Shown here: piece after piece, positions 9,625 through 17,229 of the stretch
How the letters are laid out: each line of letters begins with the position of its first letter
Position numbering within the stretch: the first letter of the stretch is position 1
Assembly (NCBI GenBank): GCA_002842515.1
Contig: PHDC01000001.1
Span: 1,240,001 to 1,304,000, forward strand
Source: Bacteroidetes bacterium HGW-Bacteroidetes-5
GTDB taxonomy: Bacteria > Bacteroidota > Bacteroidia > Bacteroidales > UBA932
DNA: 64,000 bases
Direction of reading: 5' to 3'
Translations under genes and position numbers: made by a program
Notes under the pieces: generated by a model
What the model saw: the letters and a program-made list of their open reading frames with translations, nothing else
Databases searched by the model: none
Told to the model about the DNA's origin: nothing

Positions 9625-9654
9625 GTAAAGCCCTTAATTTTTTAAGGGCTTTAC
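9625..9654 (+). terminator. Strong intrinsic terminator-like hairpin between lipoprotein and transpeptidase genes
   Basis: A perfect 13-bp inverted repeat, GTAAAGCCCTTAA and its complement, with a TTTT loop; the right arm ends at 9654 and is followed by TTTAATAAT. It lies 16 bases before the transpeptidase ATG at 9670. It would cut most transcripts from the lipoprotein promoter, leaving only read-through for the enzymes, or it could form at the start of a separate transcript. The sequence TACTTTTG (9618-9625) overlapping its left edge also resembles a -7 element. Confidence 0.7.
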
Positions 9655-9669
9655 TTTAATAATAGAGAG

Positions 9670-10809
9670 ATGGGATTTAGCAGGTTGTTCAAAAAGGGGA
9701 GATATTTATTTTACATTGGGGTTCCGATATTTATGGCAGTTCTTATTCTGGGAGCTGTCACTCTGTTTTCGCAGAAACCCCCAACCGAAAAAATAGAGGC
9801 TGCCAGAAAAGCAATTGCAGATGCCATAAAGGACGAGGCTGACATCTACACACCGGATCAACTTGCAATAGCGCAAAAGAAGTGGCAAGAGGCTATGGAC
9901 GAATGGAAGCTCAATAATGAGAAGAGTGCTATTGTGAGAAATTACTCTAAAGCTATCGTTTTTGCAGACCTTGCTATTAAAACAGCAAAAAGTGCAGGCG
10001 AGGAGGCGAAAAAAGTAAAGGAGAAGCTGCTTAAAGAGCTTGGCGTGAACATCGCGGCACTAAAAGTAAGTGTCAGCTATATTGAACAGGCAACCTCCAA
10101 GCTTCCACTGAATCACAATATCCGCAAAAAACTCACTCCATATTTAATGAAGCTCAATGAGGTTGAATCTGCCTTTAACCGTAACGACTTACTATCTGCA
10201 AAAAAGGGGGTAGAGAAGATTAAAACAAACATTGAGGTTTTAAAAAAGCAAACCACAGAACTGCTCAAGGAGTACTTTAGCAGTTACTCAAAGTGGGTAA
10301 AACTGGACCAGGATATGAAACAGTGGTCAAAAAACAACAACTCAATAAGCCTGGTTGTAGATAAATTTTCAAAGCGCTGTATCGTTTATAAATCGGGCAA
10401 AAAACTTAGGGAGTTTGAGGTAGAGCTTGGGCTTAACTGGCTAGGAGATAAGCTTCAGCGAGGAGACAAAGCGACTCCGGAAGGGAGATATTCAATCACT
10501 GCCAAAAAAAGTGGAAGTAAAACAATCTATCATAAAGCTCTTTTGATTAACTTTCCTAACGAAGAGGATAAAATTCGTTTTAACAAAATGAAAGCCCGGG
10601 GAAGCATCTCCAGAAATGCTCACATTGGAGGGATGATAGAGATTCACGGCGGCGGAGGCAGAGGAATAGACTGGACTGAGGGGTGTGTTGCGCTGGAGAA
10701 CAGAGATATGGATAATCTTTATGCTTTATGCTCTGTAGGAACTCCGGTTGCCATTGTAGGTTCTCTCACACCTCTGGAGAAGATTTTTAACCTGGAAGAG
10801 GTAGAGTAA
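9670..10809 (+). CDS. Membrane-anchored L,D-transpeptidase with DUF4398-like helical domain
   Basis: A 379-residue protein: a transmembrane anchor (about 13-33), a helical periplasmic region (about 38-215) whose first part (AARKAIADA, YTPDQLAIA, YSKAIVFADLA) follows the DUF4398 pattern, and a YkuD catalytic domain (about 225-372). The catalytic site is seen as His326 (IEIHGGGG) and Cys339 (TEGCVAL). The TEG before the cysteine replaces the usual SHG/THG. YkuD enzymes form 3-3 peptidoglycan cross-links or attach proteins to the wall. It follows the coiled-coil lipoprotein gene and precedes a second YkuD gene by 16 bases, so a shared role at the peptidoglycan is likely. The helical domain it appears to share with the lipoprotein may bring the two together, which is inference. 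Confidence 0.9.
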   Translation: MGFSRLFKKGRYLFYIGVPIFMAVLILGAVTLFSQKPPTEKIEAARKAIADAIKDEADIYTPDQLAIAQKKWQEAMDEWKLNNEKSAIVRNYSKAIVFADLAIKTAKSAGEEAKKVKEKLLKELGVNIAALKVSVSYIEQATSKLPLNHNIRKKLTPYLMKLNEVESAFNRNDLLSAKKGVEKIKTNIEVLKKQTTELLKEYFSSYSKWVKLDQDMKQWSKNNNSISLVVDKFSKRCIVYKSGKKLREFEVELGLNWLGDKLQRGDKATPEGRYSITAKKSGSKTIYHKALLINFPNEEDKIRFNKMKARGSISRNAHIGGMIEIHGGGGRGIDWTEGCVALENRDMDNLYALCSVGTPVAIVGSLTPLEKIFNLEEVE

Positions 10810-10825
10810 ATAAATAGTGAAGATT

Positions 10826-11542
10826 ATGGAAAACAGAGATCAGCTCCCAACTCCTGAACCTAAAAGAGGTTCTGCAGGAAAAGTCATAATGGTGGCCGGG
10901 ATGTTTATTGTCTCGGTGTGGTTGGTTATATTCTTGTTTCTCAATTCGGCAACTCTTAAGGAGATTGCTTTCTCGTTTTATAGTTACAGAGACCCTCTCG
11001 GAGCTCTTGCAGAGAAGGACTCTGTTCAACTTGTAAAACAGATTAACAGTGTTAACAAAAAGATTGCTACTTTACAGAAGAGAATAGAGAACCTGATGCC
11101 TTACGGGCCATATATGGTAGTAAATACTACAAAAAATACCTTCGTTCTGAGAACCAGAAAAGAGATAATTGTAGAGGGAATCTGCTCAACCGGCAGCTAT
11201 GTTCTTCTGGACGGAGGCAAGGGCAAACAGTGGATGTTTAAGACACCAAAAGGTCAATTTAGAATCCTGAGCAAAATTGTAGATCCAGTTTGGATTAAAC
11301 CCGACTGGGCATTTGTTGAGGAGAGCCTTCCTGTACCTCCCAGGAATCACCCGGATCGTTACGAGTACGGAACACTTGGAGATTATGCACTCTCCCTTGG
11401 AGATGGCTACCTTATCCACGGGACCCTCTACCAACGATTCTTAGGGCTTCCGGTAACTCACGGATGTATCCGTCTTGGAGATGAAGACCTCAAAGCTGTA
11501 TACAAAAATCTTGACATAGGATCCCGAGTCTATATCTATTAA
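10826..11542 (+). CDS. Second membrane-anchored L,D-transpeptidase
   Basis: A 238-residue YkuD-family enzyme with one N-terminal transmembrane helix (about 20-40), a short coiled-coil linker, and a catalytic domain holding His198 (YLIHGT) and Cys214 in the classic THGCIRL motif. ATG at 10826 is taken as the start; a GTG nine bases upstream (10817) is also in frame. It follows the first transpeptidase gene by 16 bases and precedes the unknown membrane protein by 12 bases. Unlike its neighbour it lacks the DUF4398-like domain and has the canonical catalytic motif, so the two enzymes may divide labour, for instance cross-linking versus protein attachment. That division is speculative. Confidence 0.92.
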   Translation: MENRDQLPTPEPKRGSAGKVIMVAGMFIVSVWLVIFLFLNSATLKEIAFSFYSYRDPLGALAEKDSVQLVKQINSVNKKIATLQKRIENLMPYGPYMVVNTTKNTFVLRTRKEIIVEGICSTGSYVLLDGGKGKQWMFKTPKGQFRILSKIVDPVWIKPDWAFVEESLPVPPRNHPDRYEYGTLGDYALSLGDGYLIHGTLYQRFLGLPVTHGCIRLGDEDLKAVYKNLDIGSRVYIY

Positions 11543-11554
11543 CCACATACAGGA

Positions 11555-12364
11555 ATGAATAACAACAACAGATATAAGAGAATATTTCCACTAAAAGCAG
11601 TAGTTGTTTTTGTGGTAATGCTGATTCTGCTAAGCGCAATCTCGTTTATTTTATTTGGGCTTTATCCTGTTAGAAGAGAGGTGAAAAACATCTCCGGCTA
11701 TATTGAGAGTAAACCCCTCAATAATGATTCAAACCTCTCCCCTGAGCTGAGAAGTTTGATTGATGAGATCCGAACCAAAGAGCACTACGCTGCTTTTTTA
11801 AACACAACACTAAAACACTCTAAAGGTGACTCTATTGCCCTCTTTATTGACTTGCGGGACAGTCTGGCAATTCTCTCTTTTAAAGGTGTATCTCTATTTG
11901 AGTCAAAGATATCGGGCATAAAAATCAATTCGGGGTTAAAGAAACTTCCTCACTTTTTTCGTGACAGCCTTTACTCAGGACCTATGGAGGTGAGTGAAGA
12001 GATCTCGAGTATTGAGAAGTTCCCTATTGTGGTGAAAAAGGCACCTAAGGATACAATTGAGGCCAACCAAGCCTCTGCACCAGTTCTGCCGGTTCAGTAT
12101 GATGTATTTCTTGCCTTCTCTTTTGACAACAATATGGTTATTCAGATAGATCAGCAAGAGGAAGATCTTATCGGCACCAAACAAGATTTCAGAAAATACC
12201 GGCGTCAATACTCACGCTGGTTCCGTAATAAAAACCTGGATGCACTAAAAAGCAGCAGTGAAAGAGGCTATATCTACCACCTGGCCATAGAACTTCCCCG
12301 CGAAGATGCCAGGTCCATATACAGGGCCCTTCCGCTAAAGCCGGCAGTGGTTATACGCTATTAA
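11555..12364 (+). CDS. Unknown inner-membrane-anchored periplasmic protein
   Basis: A 269-residue protein that I do not recognise. It has a basic N-terminus, one transmembrane helix (about 13-35), and a remaining soluble region expected in the periplasm with mixed helix and strand, a Pro/Ala-rich linker near residues 165-185 and a C-terminus ending PAVVIRY. No catalytic motif is apparent. It lies 12 bases after the second L,D-transpeptidase gene and 10 bases before the DUF2007 gene, so it belongs to the same transcription unit. A scaffold or regulator of the transpeptidases is a reasonable guess from context only. Confidence 0.75.
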   Translation: MNNNNRYKRIFPLKAVVVFVVMLILLSAISFILFGLYPVRREVKNISGYIESKPLNNDSNLSPELRSLIDEIRTKEHYAAFLNTTLKHSKGDSIALFIDLRDSLAILSFKGVSLFESKISGIKINSGLKKLPHFFRDSLYSGPMEVSEEISSIEKFPIVVKKAPKDTIEANQASAPVLPVQYDVFLAFSFDNNMVIQIDQQEEDLIGTKQDFRKYRRQYSRWFRNKNLDALKSSSERGYIYHLAIELPREDARSIYRALPLKPAVVIRY

Positions 12365-12374
12365 ATACAAGGCA

Positions 12375-12602
12375 ATGGATTCAATAGTTGAGTTGTATGC
12401 TGGAGATCTCTGGGAGTGTGAAATACTAAAGACACTTTTAAATGACAGGGATATAGACTGCTTTCTGCGGAATGACATAAGAGCAGCCTACGGGCCGCTC
12501 GGCTCACTGGCTCAATCGGTAAGAATAATGGTAAGAGATACCGATCTTTCAACTGCACAAGAGGTTGTAACCGAATTTCTTGAAAACAGAAAAAAACCCT
12601 AG
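12375..12602 (+). CDS. DUF2007 family small protein
   Basis: A 75-residue cytoplasmic protein of the DUF2007 (putative signal-transducing) type. The family pattern is visible: an N-terminal strand and helix (ELYAGDLWECEILKTLL), the central pattern AYGPLGSLAQSVRIMV, and a final helix (AQEVVTEFL). The length is normal. The biochemical role of the family is not established; related modules occur beside membrane and stress genes and as GlnB-like folds. It is the last gene of the plus-strand module that starts with the sigma-54 two-component pair and is convergent with the GT39 gene at 12629. Confidence 0.8.
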   Translation: MDSIVELYAGDLWECEILKTLLNDRDIDCFLRNDIRAAYGPLGSLAQSVRIMVRDTDLSTAQEVVTEFLENRKKP

Positions 12603-12628
12603 TTGTCAAATTTAGTTTTGATTGTTCT

Positions 12629-14110
12629 CTATTTTTGCATATTCGCTTTATAATCTTGACAATCATAGAAATAAAACCTCCTCTGCTCCTCACCTTCGTG
12701 ATCTTTTAAAATTAGTGAGTCTAATATTGTCACCGATTGAAAATAGGGCTTGAGTATCTGCTCAACTGTGCCCTCTTTTATTCTTTTACGACGAAATCTG
12801 TCTGTAGTGACATAAATTGCATCCTTTCCATTTAGCCGGGAGAGGTCATCGTCATCCAGAGCAAACTGGAACGCGCTTTTACCGATAACATTCCCTGCAT
12901 AGATATGGTCTGCCATATAGAAATTGAGTACTGCAGATACTTTATATGAGTTGTCCGAAAAGATAAAATCCTGATTATTTCTCGCATTCAGGCTCTCCAC
13001 TTTTTGTGAAAGCCTCTCCCATCCCCACCAGGTATCATCTGAGTTGACCTTAACCGGCATCCAGATTAACTCGGCAATTAAAGCTATATGGAATATTACA
13101 GAGAATCCTGTTTGCCATCTTAACAGAGTATTACTCTTTAAATATAGCGCCACCATCACAGCCGCAGATAGATAGAGCGGCATAATCCAGTTTATCTTTA
13201 CCCAGTAGATAAAAGATATACCTGTAAAGACAAAGAGCATTGGGAGCGCAAAAGAGGCGGCAAAAAGCAGATACTCCTCTATTTTCTCGCCTTTGAAGAA
13301 TCTTTTAACCAAGAGATAACCGGATGCAAATATTGATAGAAAAAATAGCGGAAGTGCAAGTAAAAGTTGTGAAGCAAAATAGCCCGGGAAGTGTAAAGGG
13401 TTAAAGCTGAATGATGACATCTGAGTTGCCCTCTCTGCTGCCTGATATCTAAAGGAGATAAACTCATTATCTACATTCCAGATAACAACAGGCAGTATTG
13501 CAATTAAAAAAGCAAATACAAACAATAAAAATTTCAGAGAAAAGAGTTTGCTGCGGTGCTCACTTGATATTAACAGAAAAAGAGTAAGACCTGCCGGGAG
13601 AAAAATCCCGGTATATTTACTGTCAAATGCCAGTCCCGCCACTAAGCCGGCAGCAAGCCAGCAGTACCATCTCCCCCCATTAACAGCATTGAATGCGAGC
13701 AGAAGTGTCAATGACCAAAAAAAGAGCAGGGGCACATCAGGTGTACTGTTTATACTTAGTATTGTAATAAAAGGTGCTGTTATCAGGAGAGTGATTGCCC
13801 GCTTTACGGTATCGGTTGTAAGTATTGGTTTTATAAAAAGATATGTGAATAGTATTGTAAATGATGTCATTATAAAATCTGCAATATGAAGAGTCAGTAC
13901 AGATTTTCCAAGAATGAGAGTAAAGAACTTAATCATATACGCAACCATTGGGGGATGGTCAAAATATGATAGAGCCAGGTTGTCCGAGTAGTAAGTATAA
14001 TATGCATCCTGAGGCATCAGCCCCATAAAACTTACGGCAATTACTCTTAGAAGGGTAAAGAGAGTAATCACTATTAAAAACTCCCTATCTTTGAATGCAT
14101 CTTTCATCAT
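12629..14110 (-). CDS. GT39/ArnT-like polytopic glycosyltransferase
   Basis: A 493-residue protein with about ten hydrophobic helices and a soluble C-terminal part (about 370-493). The first periplasmic loop carries the family signature DAYYTYYSDNLALSYFDHPPMV, given here only as the motif core DAYY...YFDHPP, where the aspartates are expected to bind the lipid-linked donor. GT39 enzymes (protein mannosyltransferases, ArnT) move a sugar from a polyprenyl phosphate to protein or lipid A on the outer face of the inner membrane. The acceptor cannot be told from sequence. It stands alone, convergent with the DUF2007 gene and divergent from the small barrel gene. Confidence 0.85.
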   Translation of the reverse strand: MMKDAFKDREFLIVITLFTLLRVIAVSFMGLMPQDAYYTYYSDNLALSYFDHPPMVAYMIKFFTLILGKSVLTLHIADFIMTSFTILFTYLFIKPILTTDTVKRAITLLITAPFITILSINSTPDVPLLFFWSLTLLLAFNAVNGGRWYCWLAAGLVAGLAFDSKYTGIFLPAGLTLFLLISSEHRSKLFSLKFLLFVFAFLIAILPVVIWNVDNEFISFRYQAAERATQMSSFSFNPLHFPGYFASQLLLALPLFFLSIFASGYLLVKRFFKGEKIEEYLLFAASFALPMLFVFTGISFIYWVKINWIMPLYLSAAVMVALYLKSNTLLRWQTGFSVIFHIALIAELIWMPVKVNSDDTWWGWERLSQKVESLNARNNQDFIFSDNSYKVSAVLNFYMADHIYAGNVIGKSAFQFALDDDDLSRLNGKDAIYVTTDRFRRKRIKEGTVEQILKPYFQSVTILDSLILKDHEGEEQRRFYFYDCQDYKANMQK

Positions 14111-14205
14111 CTTGTAAAGTTATAAAAAAGAGAGAGAATAATATAAAGTTTATATTGGGAGATTTTAGTACCTTTACATAATATTTATACTAATTTATAT
14201 CAATT

Positions 14206-14679
14206 ATGAAAAAATCATTCCTAACAATTCTACTAGTTGTTTTTGCAACTATGATGTATTCACAAAGCCCTGTAGTAAAAACACAATTCAATGCCGGAGT
14301 CGGAATCTCCTCTTGGGGACTTCCTGTTTACGTAGGAGTTGATTTTGGTGTTCATCAGGATATTACTGTTGGAGCAGAACTCTCTTTCCGCACAAGGTCA
14401 AACTATGGATCTGTTATTGGAATTTCCGGAAACGCTAATTATCACTTTAATACAATATTGAATATCCCTTCACCTTGGGATTTTTATGCAGGTCTTAACA
14501 TTGGCTATTTGATCTGGAATTATGATAACCAGTATGTTGGAGCGCACGCTTCCGGCTTTGGTATCCAAGGACAAATAGGTGGACGCTATTTCTTTAGCGA
14601 CAAGTTTGGTATTAACTTAGAGTTTGGCGGCGGAAACGCATTTAGCGGCGGAAAACTTGGAGTAACTTTCAGGCTATAA
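14206..14679 (+). CDS. Small outer-membrane beta-barrel protein
   Basis: A 157-residue exported protein. A signal peptide is seen at 1-19 (MKKSFLTILL, ending near MYSQ|S). The mature part is made of alternating hydrophobic and polar stretches with many Gly and aromatic residues, ending in a phenylalanine-containing strand (LGVTFRL), as in eight-stranded OmpA/OmpX-like barrels. No enzyme motif is present. It is transcribed divergently from the GT39 gene and convergently with the pantothenate kinase gene, from which only 8 bases separate it. Function unknown. Confidence 0.75.
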   Translation: MKKSFLTILLVVFATMMYSQSPVVKTQFNAGVGISSWGLPVYVGVDFGVHQDITVGAELSFRTRSNYGSVIGISGNANYHFNTILNIPSPWDFYAGLNIGYLIWNYDNQYVGAHASGFGIQGQIGGRYFFSDKFGINLEFGGGNAFSGGKLGVTFRL

Positions 14680-14687
14680 GCTTATAA

Positions 14688-15497
14688 CTAAGCCTCAGAA
14701 AGAGCAGCACCTATTGCAGTTGCATACTCTGCATCCTGAGGAAATTCGAACCTGATAGTGTAGAGCCTGGAGATATCTTCCAAAATGGCTCTTCCTATCA
14801 GGTTTTTGCTTCCGTTACCTGTAACCATCACCGAAGAGGCTCCTCTGCTCTTGGCGGCAAATACAGAAATAACCCCAATTACCTGAAAAACCATATTAAT
14901 AATACCAAGAGCCATATCCTCTTTTTCTGCAGTATCTAACATCTTCCCAAAATTTGAGGCAGTAGACTTTCCGCTTAAAAAGCTGATACCGGAGTCAGAT
15001 ATATCCTCTATTAGAAGATCAACTTGTGAGATATCTCCTTTCCCTGCCATCTCCAGTATATGTTCAAAATCGGTAGCATTTAAAAGCTCTTTGGATAACC
15101 CGGTAATTGTACCACCTCCTATTCCTGTACCTCCAAGGTGAGTAATCTTCTCCCTGGTTGCTTCAATAATTGAGGTTCCTGTACCAATATTCGCAATAAC
15201 TACACTCTCCTTCTTTGATAGAAACATTCCCCCAATACCAATGGCATTAATCTCGTCAATTTTTTTTGTGGGAATTCCAAAGATCTCATTTTTAATGCTT
15301 ATAGCACCGGCTCCGGTAATTATTATCTTCTCAATACTAGACATTGTGAGGTTACTCTCAATTATTATTTTCCCAAGGGCTCCTGTTGCAGATGTTATTG
15401 CATCAAAAGCCTTTGTCTTGACTGTTTTTATAACAACTCCGTTCTCTACAGCCACCGCTTTTGTTGTGGTGCTGCCAATATCTATTCCAATAATCAT
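14688..15497 (-). CDS. coaW: Type II pantothenate kinase (BadF/ASKHA fold)
   Basis: A 269-residue kinase of the actin/Hsp70/sugar-kinase fold. The phosphate-binding motif IGIDIGSTTTKAV is at the N-terminus; later loops IANIGTGTSII and GGTGIGGGTI and the adenosine site TGNGSKN are as in type II pantothenate kinases, which make 4'-phosphopantothenate in the first step of coenzyme A synthesis. The start is set at 15497 (MIIGIDIG) because the family begins there; a longer in-frame extension to 15533 overlaps the upstream gene and matches nothing. It lies 4 bases after the cyclase gene. A BadF/HgdC-type activator ATPase is the alternative, but the CxxC cluster of those activators is missing. Confidence 0.8.
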   Translation of the reverse strand: MIIGIDIGSTTTKAVAVENGVVIKTVKTKAFDAITSATGALGKIIIESNLTMSSIEKIIITGAGAISIKNEIFGIPTKKIDEINAIGIGGMFLSKKESVVIANIGTGTSIIEATREKITHLGGTGIGGGTITGLSKELLNATDFEHILEMAGKGDISQVDLLIEDISDSGISFLSGKSTASNFGKMLDTAEKEDMALGIINMVFQVIGVISVFAAKSRGASSVMVTGNGSKNLIGRAILEDISRLYTIRFEFPQDAEYATAIGAALSEA

Positions 15498-15501
15498 TTT
15501 T

Positions 15502-16314
15502 TTATTTTTTAAGTTTCTCCGGAATCCAGGCAATTATTCTAAGAGGTGAACCGCTCCCTCCCTTTATCTTCATTGGTGCTGCCACAACATAGGCCCCTTT
15601 TGCAGGCAGCAGGTGTAGGTTTGCAATATTTTCATACGCCGTGATATCATTGCCGCAGAGGAACCTATGGGTGAGAAAATCTTTTGACTGACCAAAATCT
15701 ATGCTTGGGGTATCTATTCCGACAGCTTTTATCTCTCTCGTTTTAACCAGCCATTGAGCACCCTCTGGAGAGAGCCCGGGAAATTGAAGTTCCTCAACTC
15801 CAAGGGCTCCGGAGTTAACTGTTCCAGTATATTGCAGCGGGTCTCCCCAGTATTTCCCGAAACCGGTATTAAGCAGGACAATTGATCCTTTAGGTATAGT
15901 ACCGTTATCCTTTTCCCAGGATAAAAAATCATCCTCAGTAATAAGATAGTCTCTGTTATCTGCACACCTGTCTGCTACATCCACAACAATTGCCTCTCCC
16001 GTGAACTCCTCTACATTTATCTGCTCTACCGATCGTCCCCCTTGGGCAAAATGGAGGGGAGCATCAAAGTGTGTCCCTCCGTGCTCCTCTGCAGAGTATT
16101 TAAAAGATGAATAGAAGTAACCTTTATCATTAATTCCATAGAATACAGTATCGTGTTTAAAGGTCACATTGGTCGGCCAGTAAACAGTACTCTGTTCATA
16201 ATCCCAAGTGAGATCTACCCACTCGCCTGAGCTTAAAAATTCAGAAACACTTACCGCTTTATGGTTGCAAGAGAGTGTAACCACAACTGCAACTAAAATG
16301 AATAGCTTTTTCAT
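15502..16314 (-). CDS. Exported cyclase-family metal hydrolase (kynurenine formamidase-like lipoprotein)
   Basis: A 270-residue protein with a lipoprotein signal (lipobox TLSC at about 13-16). The cyclase/KynB metal site is clear as HGGTHFDAPLHF (about residue 78-89), with IDTPSIDFG and a later HRFLCGNDI as further conserved parts. Family members hydrolyse N-formylkynurenine, isatin or similar cyclic amides; lipoprotein forms occur in several bacteria and their substrates are not known. Here the protein should sit in the periplasm or outer membrane. The pantothenate kinase gene follows after 4 bases, probably through operon packing and not a shared pathway. Confidence 0.85.
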   Translation of the reverse strand: MKKLFILVAVVVTLSCNHKAVSVSEFLSSGEWVDLTWDYEQSTVYWPTNVTFKHDTVFYGINDKGYFYSSFKYSAEEHGGTHFDAPLHFAQGGRSVEQINVEEFTGEAIVVDVADRCADNRDYLITEDDFLSWEKDNGTIPKGSIVLLNTGFGKYWGDPLQYTGTVNSGALGVEELQFPGLSPEGAQWLVKTREIKAVGIDTPSIDFGQSKDFLTHRFLCGNDITAYENIANLHLLPAKGAYVVAAPMKIKGGSGSPLRIIAWIPEKLKK

Positions 16315-16417
16315 AGTGTAAATCTTAAATTCACTCCAAAGCTAATTAGATTTCCGGAATTTTATTCAGCAAATAACTCCATATTGGGAAACAGCGCTAT
16401 GGCTTTTTGTAATAAAT

Positions 16418-17224
16418 CTACTTTACAATCTGTGTCACTCTTTGAATTGTGTGTGCAGAGAAATAGCCGAGAGCATAATCTCCGGATATATTGCTTGTGG
16501 GATTAGATGGCGTTACTCCTCCCGGACGACCGGATGATAATTGGGTTAGAGCATAAAAATAGTTATAGACATTTTTATCTATGCAGTGCATCTCAACGGA
16601 AACTGTATCACCTTTCTCAATCCCGGGGTCTCTGCTAAAGAGTGGCCGGCCATTTACCAATCCATTATTTAAATTATCGTTAAAAACCGAATAGGTGTTC
16701 TCTTTCTCACCGTTAACAAAAAGATAGAAGCGGTAGTAGTTACCCAATTGTACAGGATCTGTATAGAGGGGAATAGTATAATAGAGATCTTTTGTGGGGT
16801 TAAAGATTAAAGGGCTAAAAGAGAGAGAGTCCAGGGTAATCTTCTTTGGCATTGAAGATATCGCATAAAAATTCTTACCCTCAACATTAACAGTTAAGTA
16901 ATAGCTATTTTCTGCAACTCCTGTAATCTCTTTGGTTTTATAAACTCCCGGACTCATCTCTGTGAGTGTATCTTTTAATCCAATGTCGTCGGAGATAATT
17001 ACCAGAGCGTTTGTGACTGCCGGAAAACTATTCTCACTGCTGAAATTTACTGTGCGGGAAATTTTAACAAAATATGGCCCGGGGGTATCTGTTATATTGC
17101 CCTCAATTACAATTAGTGGCTCAATCGAATTTAGATTGACGTATATCTCCTTTTCACAGGATAGTGTGGCAACTATTACTGTCAATTGTATAATTCTCTT
17201 TTTCAACTCACCCCAAATTTTCAT
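16418..17224 (-). CDS. DUF4249 lipoprotein, partner of the TonB receptor
   Basis: A 268-residue exported lipoprotein (lipobox TLSC near residue 23) with the DUF4249 layout: an early EKEIYVN...EPLIVIEGNITD strand, a repeated beta-sandwich and an aromatic-rich C-terminus. The start is placed at the ATG at 17224; an upstream TTG at 17233 would overlap the preceding gene. It begins 5 bases after the stop of the TonB-dependent receptor. DUF4249 proteins regularly accompany such receptors in Bacteroidota and are thought to act as surface lids or substrate-binding partners, similar to SusD in SusCD pairs. The ligand is unknown. Confidence 0.85.
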   Translation of the reverse strand: MKIWGELKKRIIQLTVIVATLSCEKEIYVNLNSIEPLIVIEGNITDTPGPYFVKISRTVNFSSENSFPAVTNALVIISDDIGLKDTLTEMSPGVYKTKEITGVAENSYYLTVNVEGKNFYAISSMPKKITLDSLSFSPLIFNPTKDLYYTIPLYTDPVQLGNYYRFYLFVNGEKENTYSVFNDNLNNGLVNGRPLFSRDPGIEKGDTVSVEMHCIDKNVYNYFYALTQLSSGRPGGVTPSNPTSNISGDYALGYFSAHTIQRVTQIVK

Positions 17225-17229
17225 AACTG

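Noticed and set aside
14671-14695. Inverted bases AGGC-TATAAG-CTTATA-GCCT between two convergent genes
   Set aside because: The stem is interrupted by an unpaired five-base segment, overlaps a coding end and lacks a T run on either strand.
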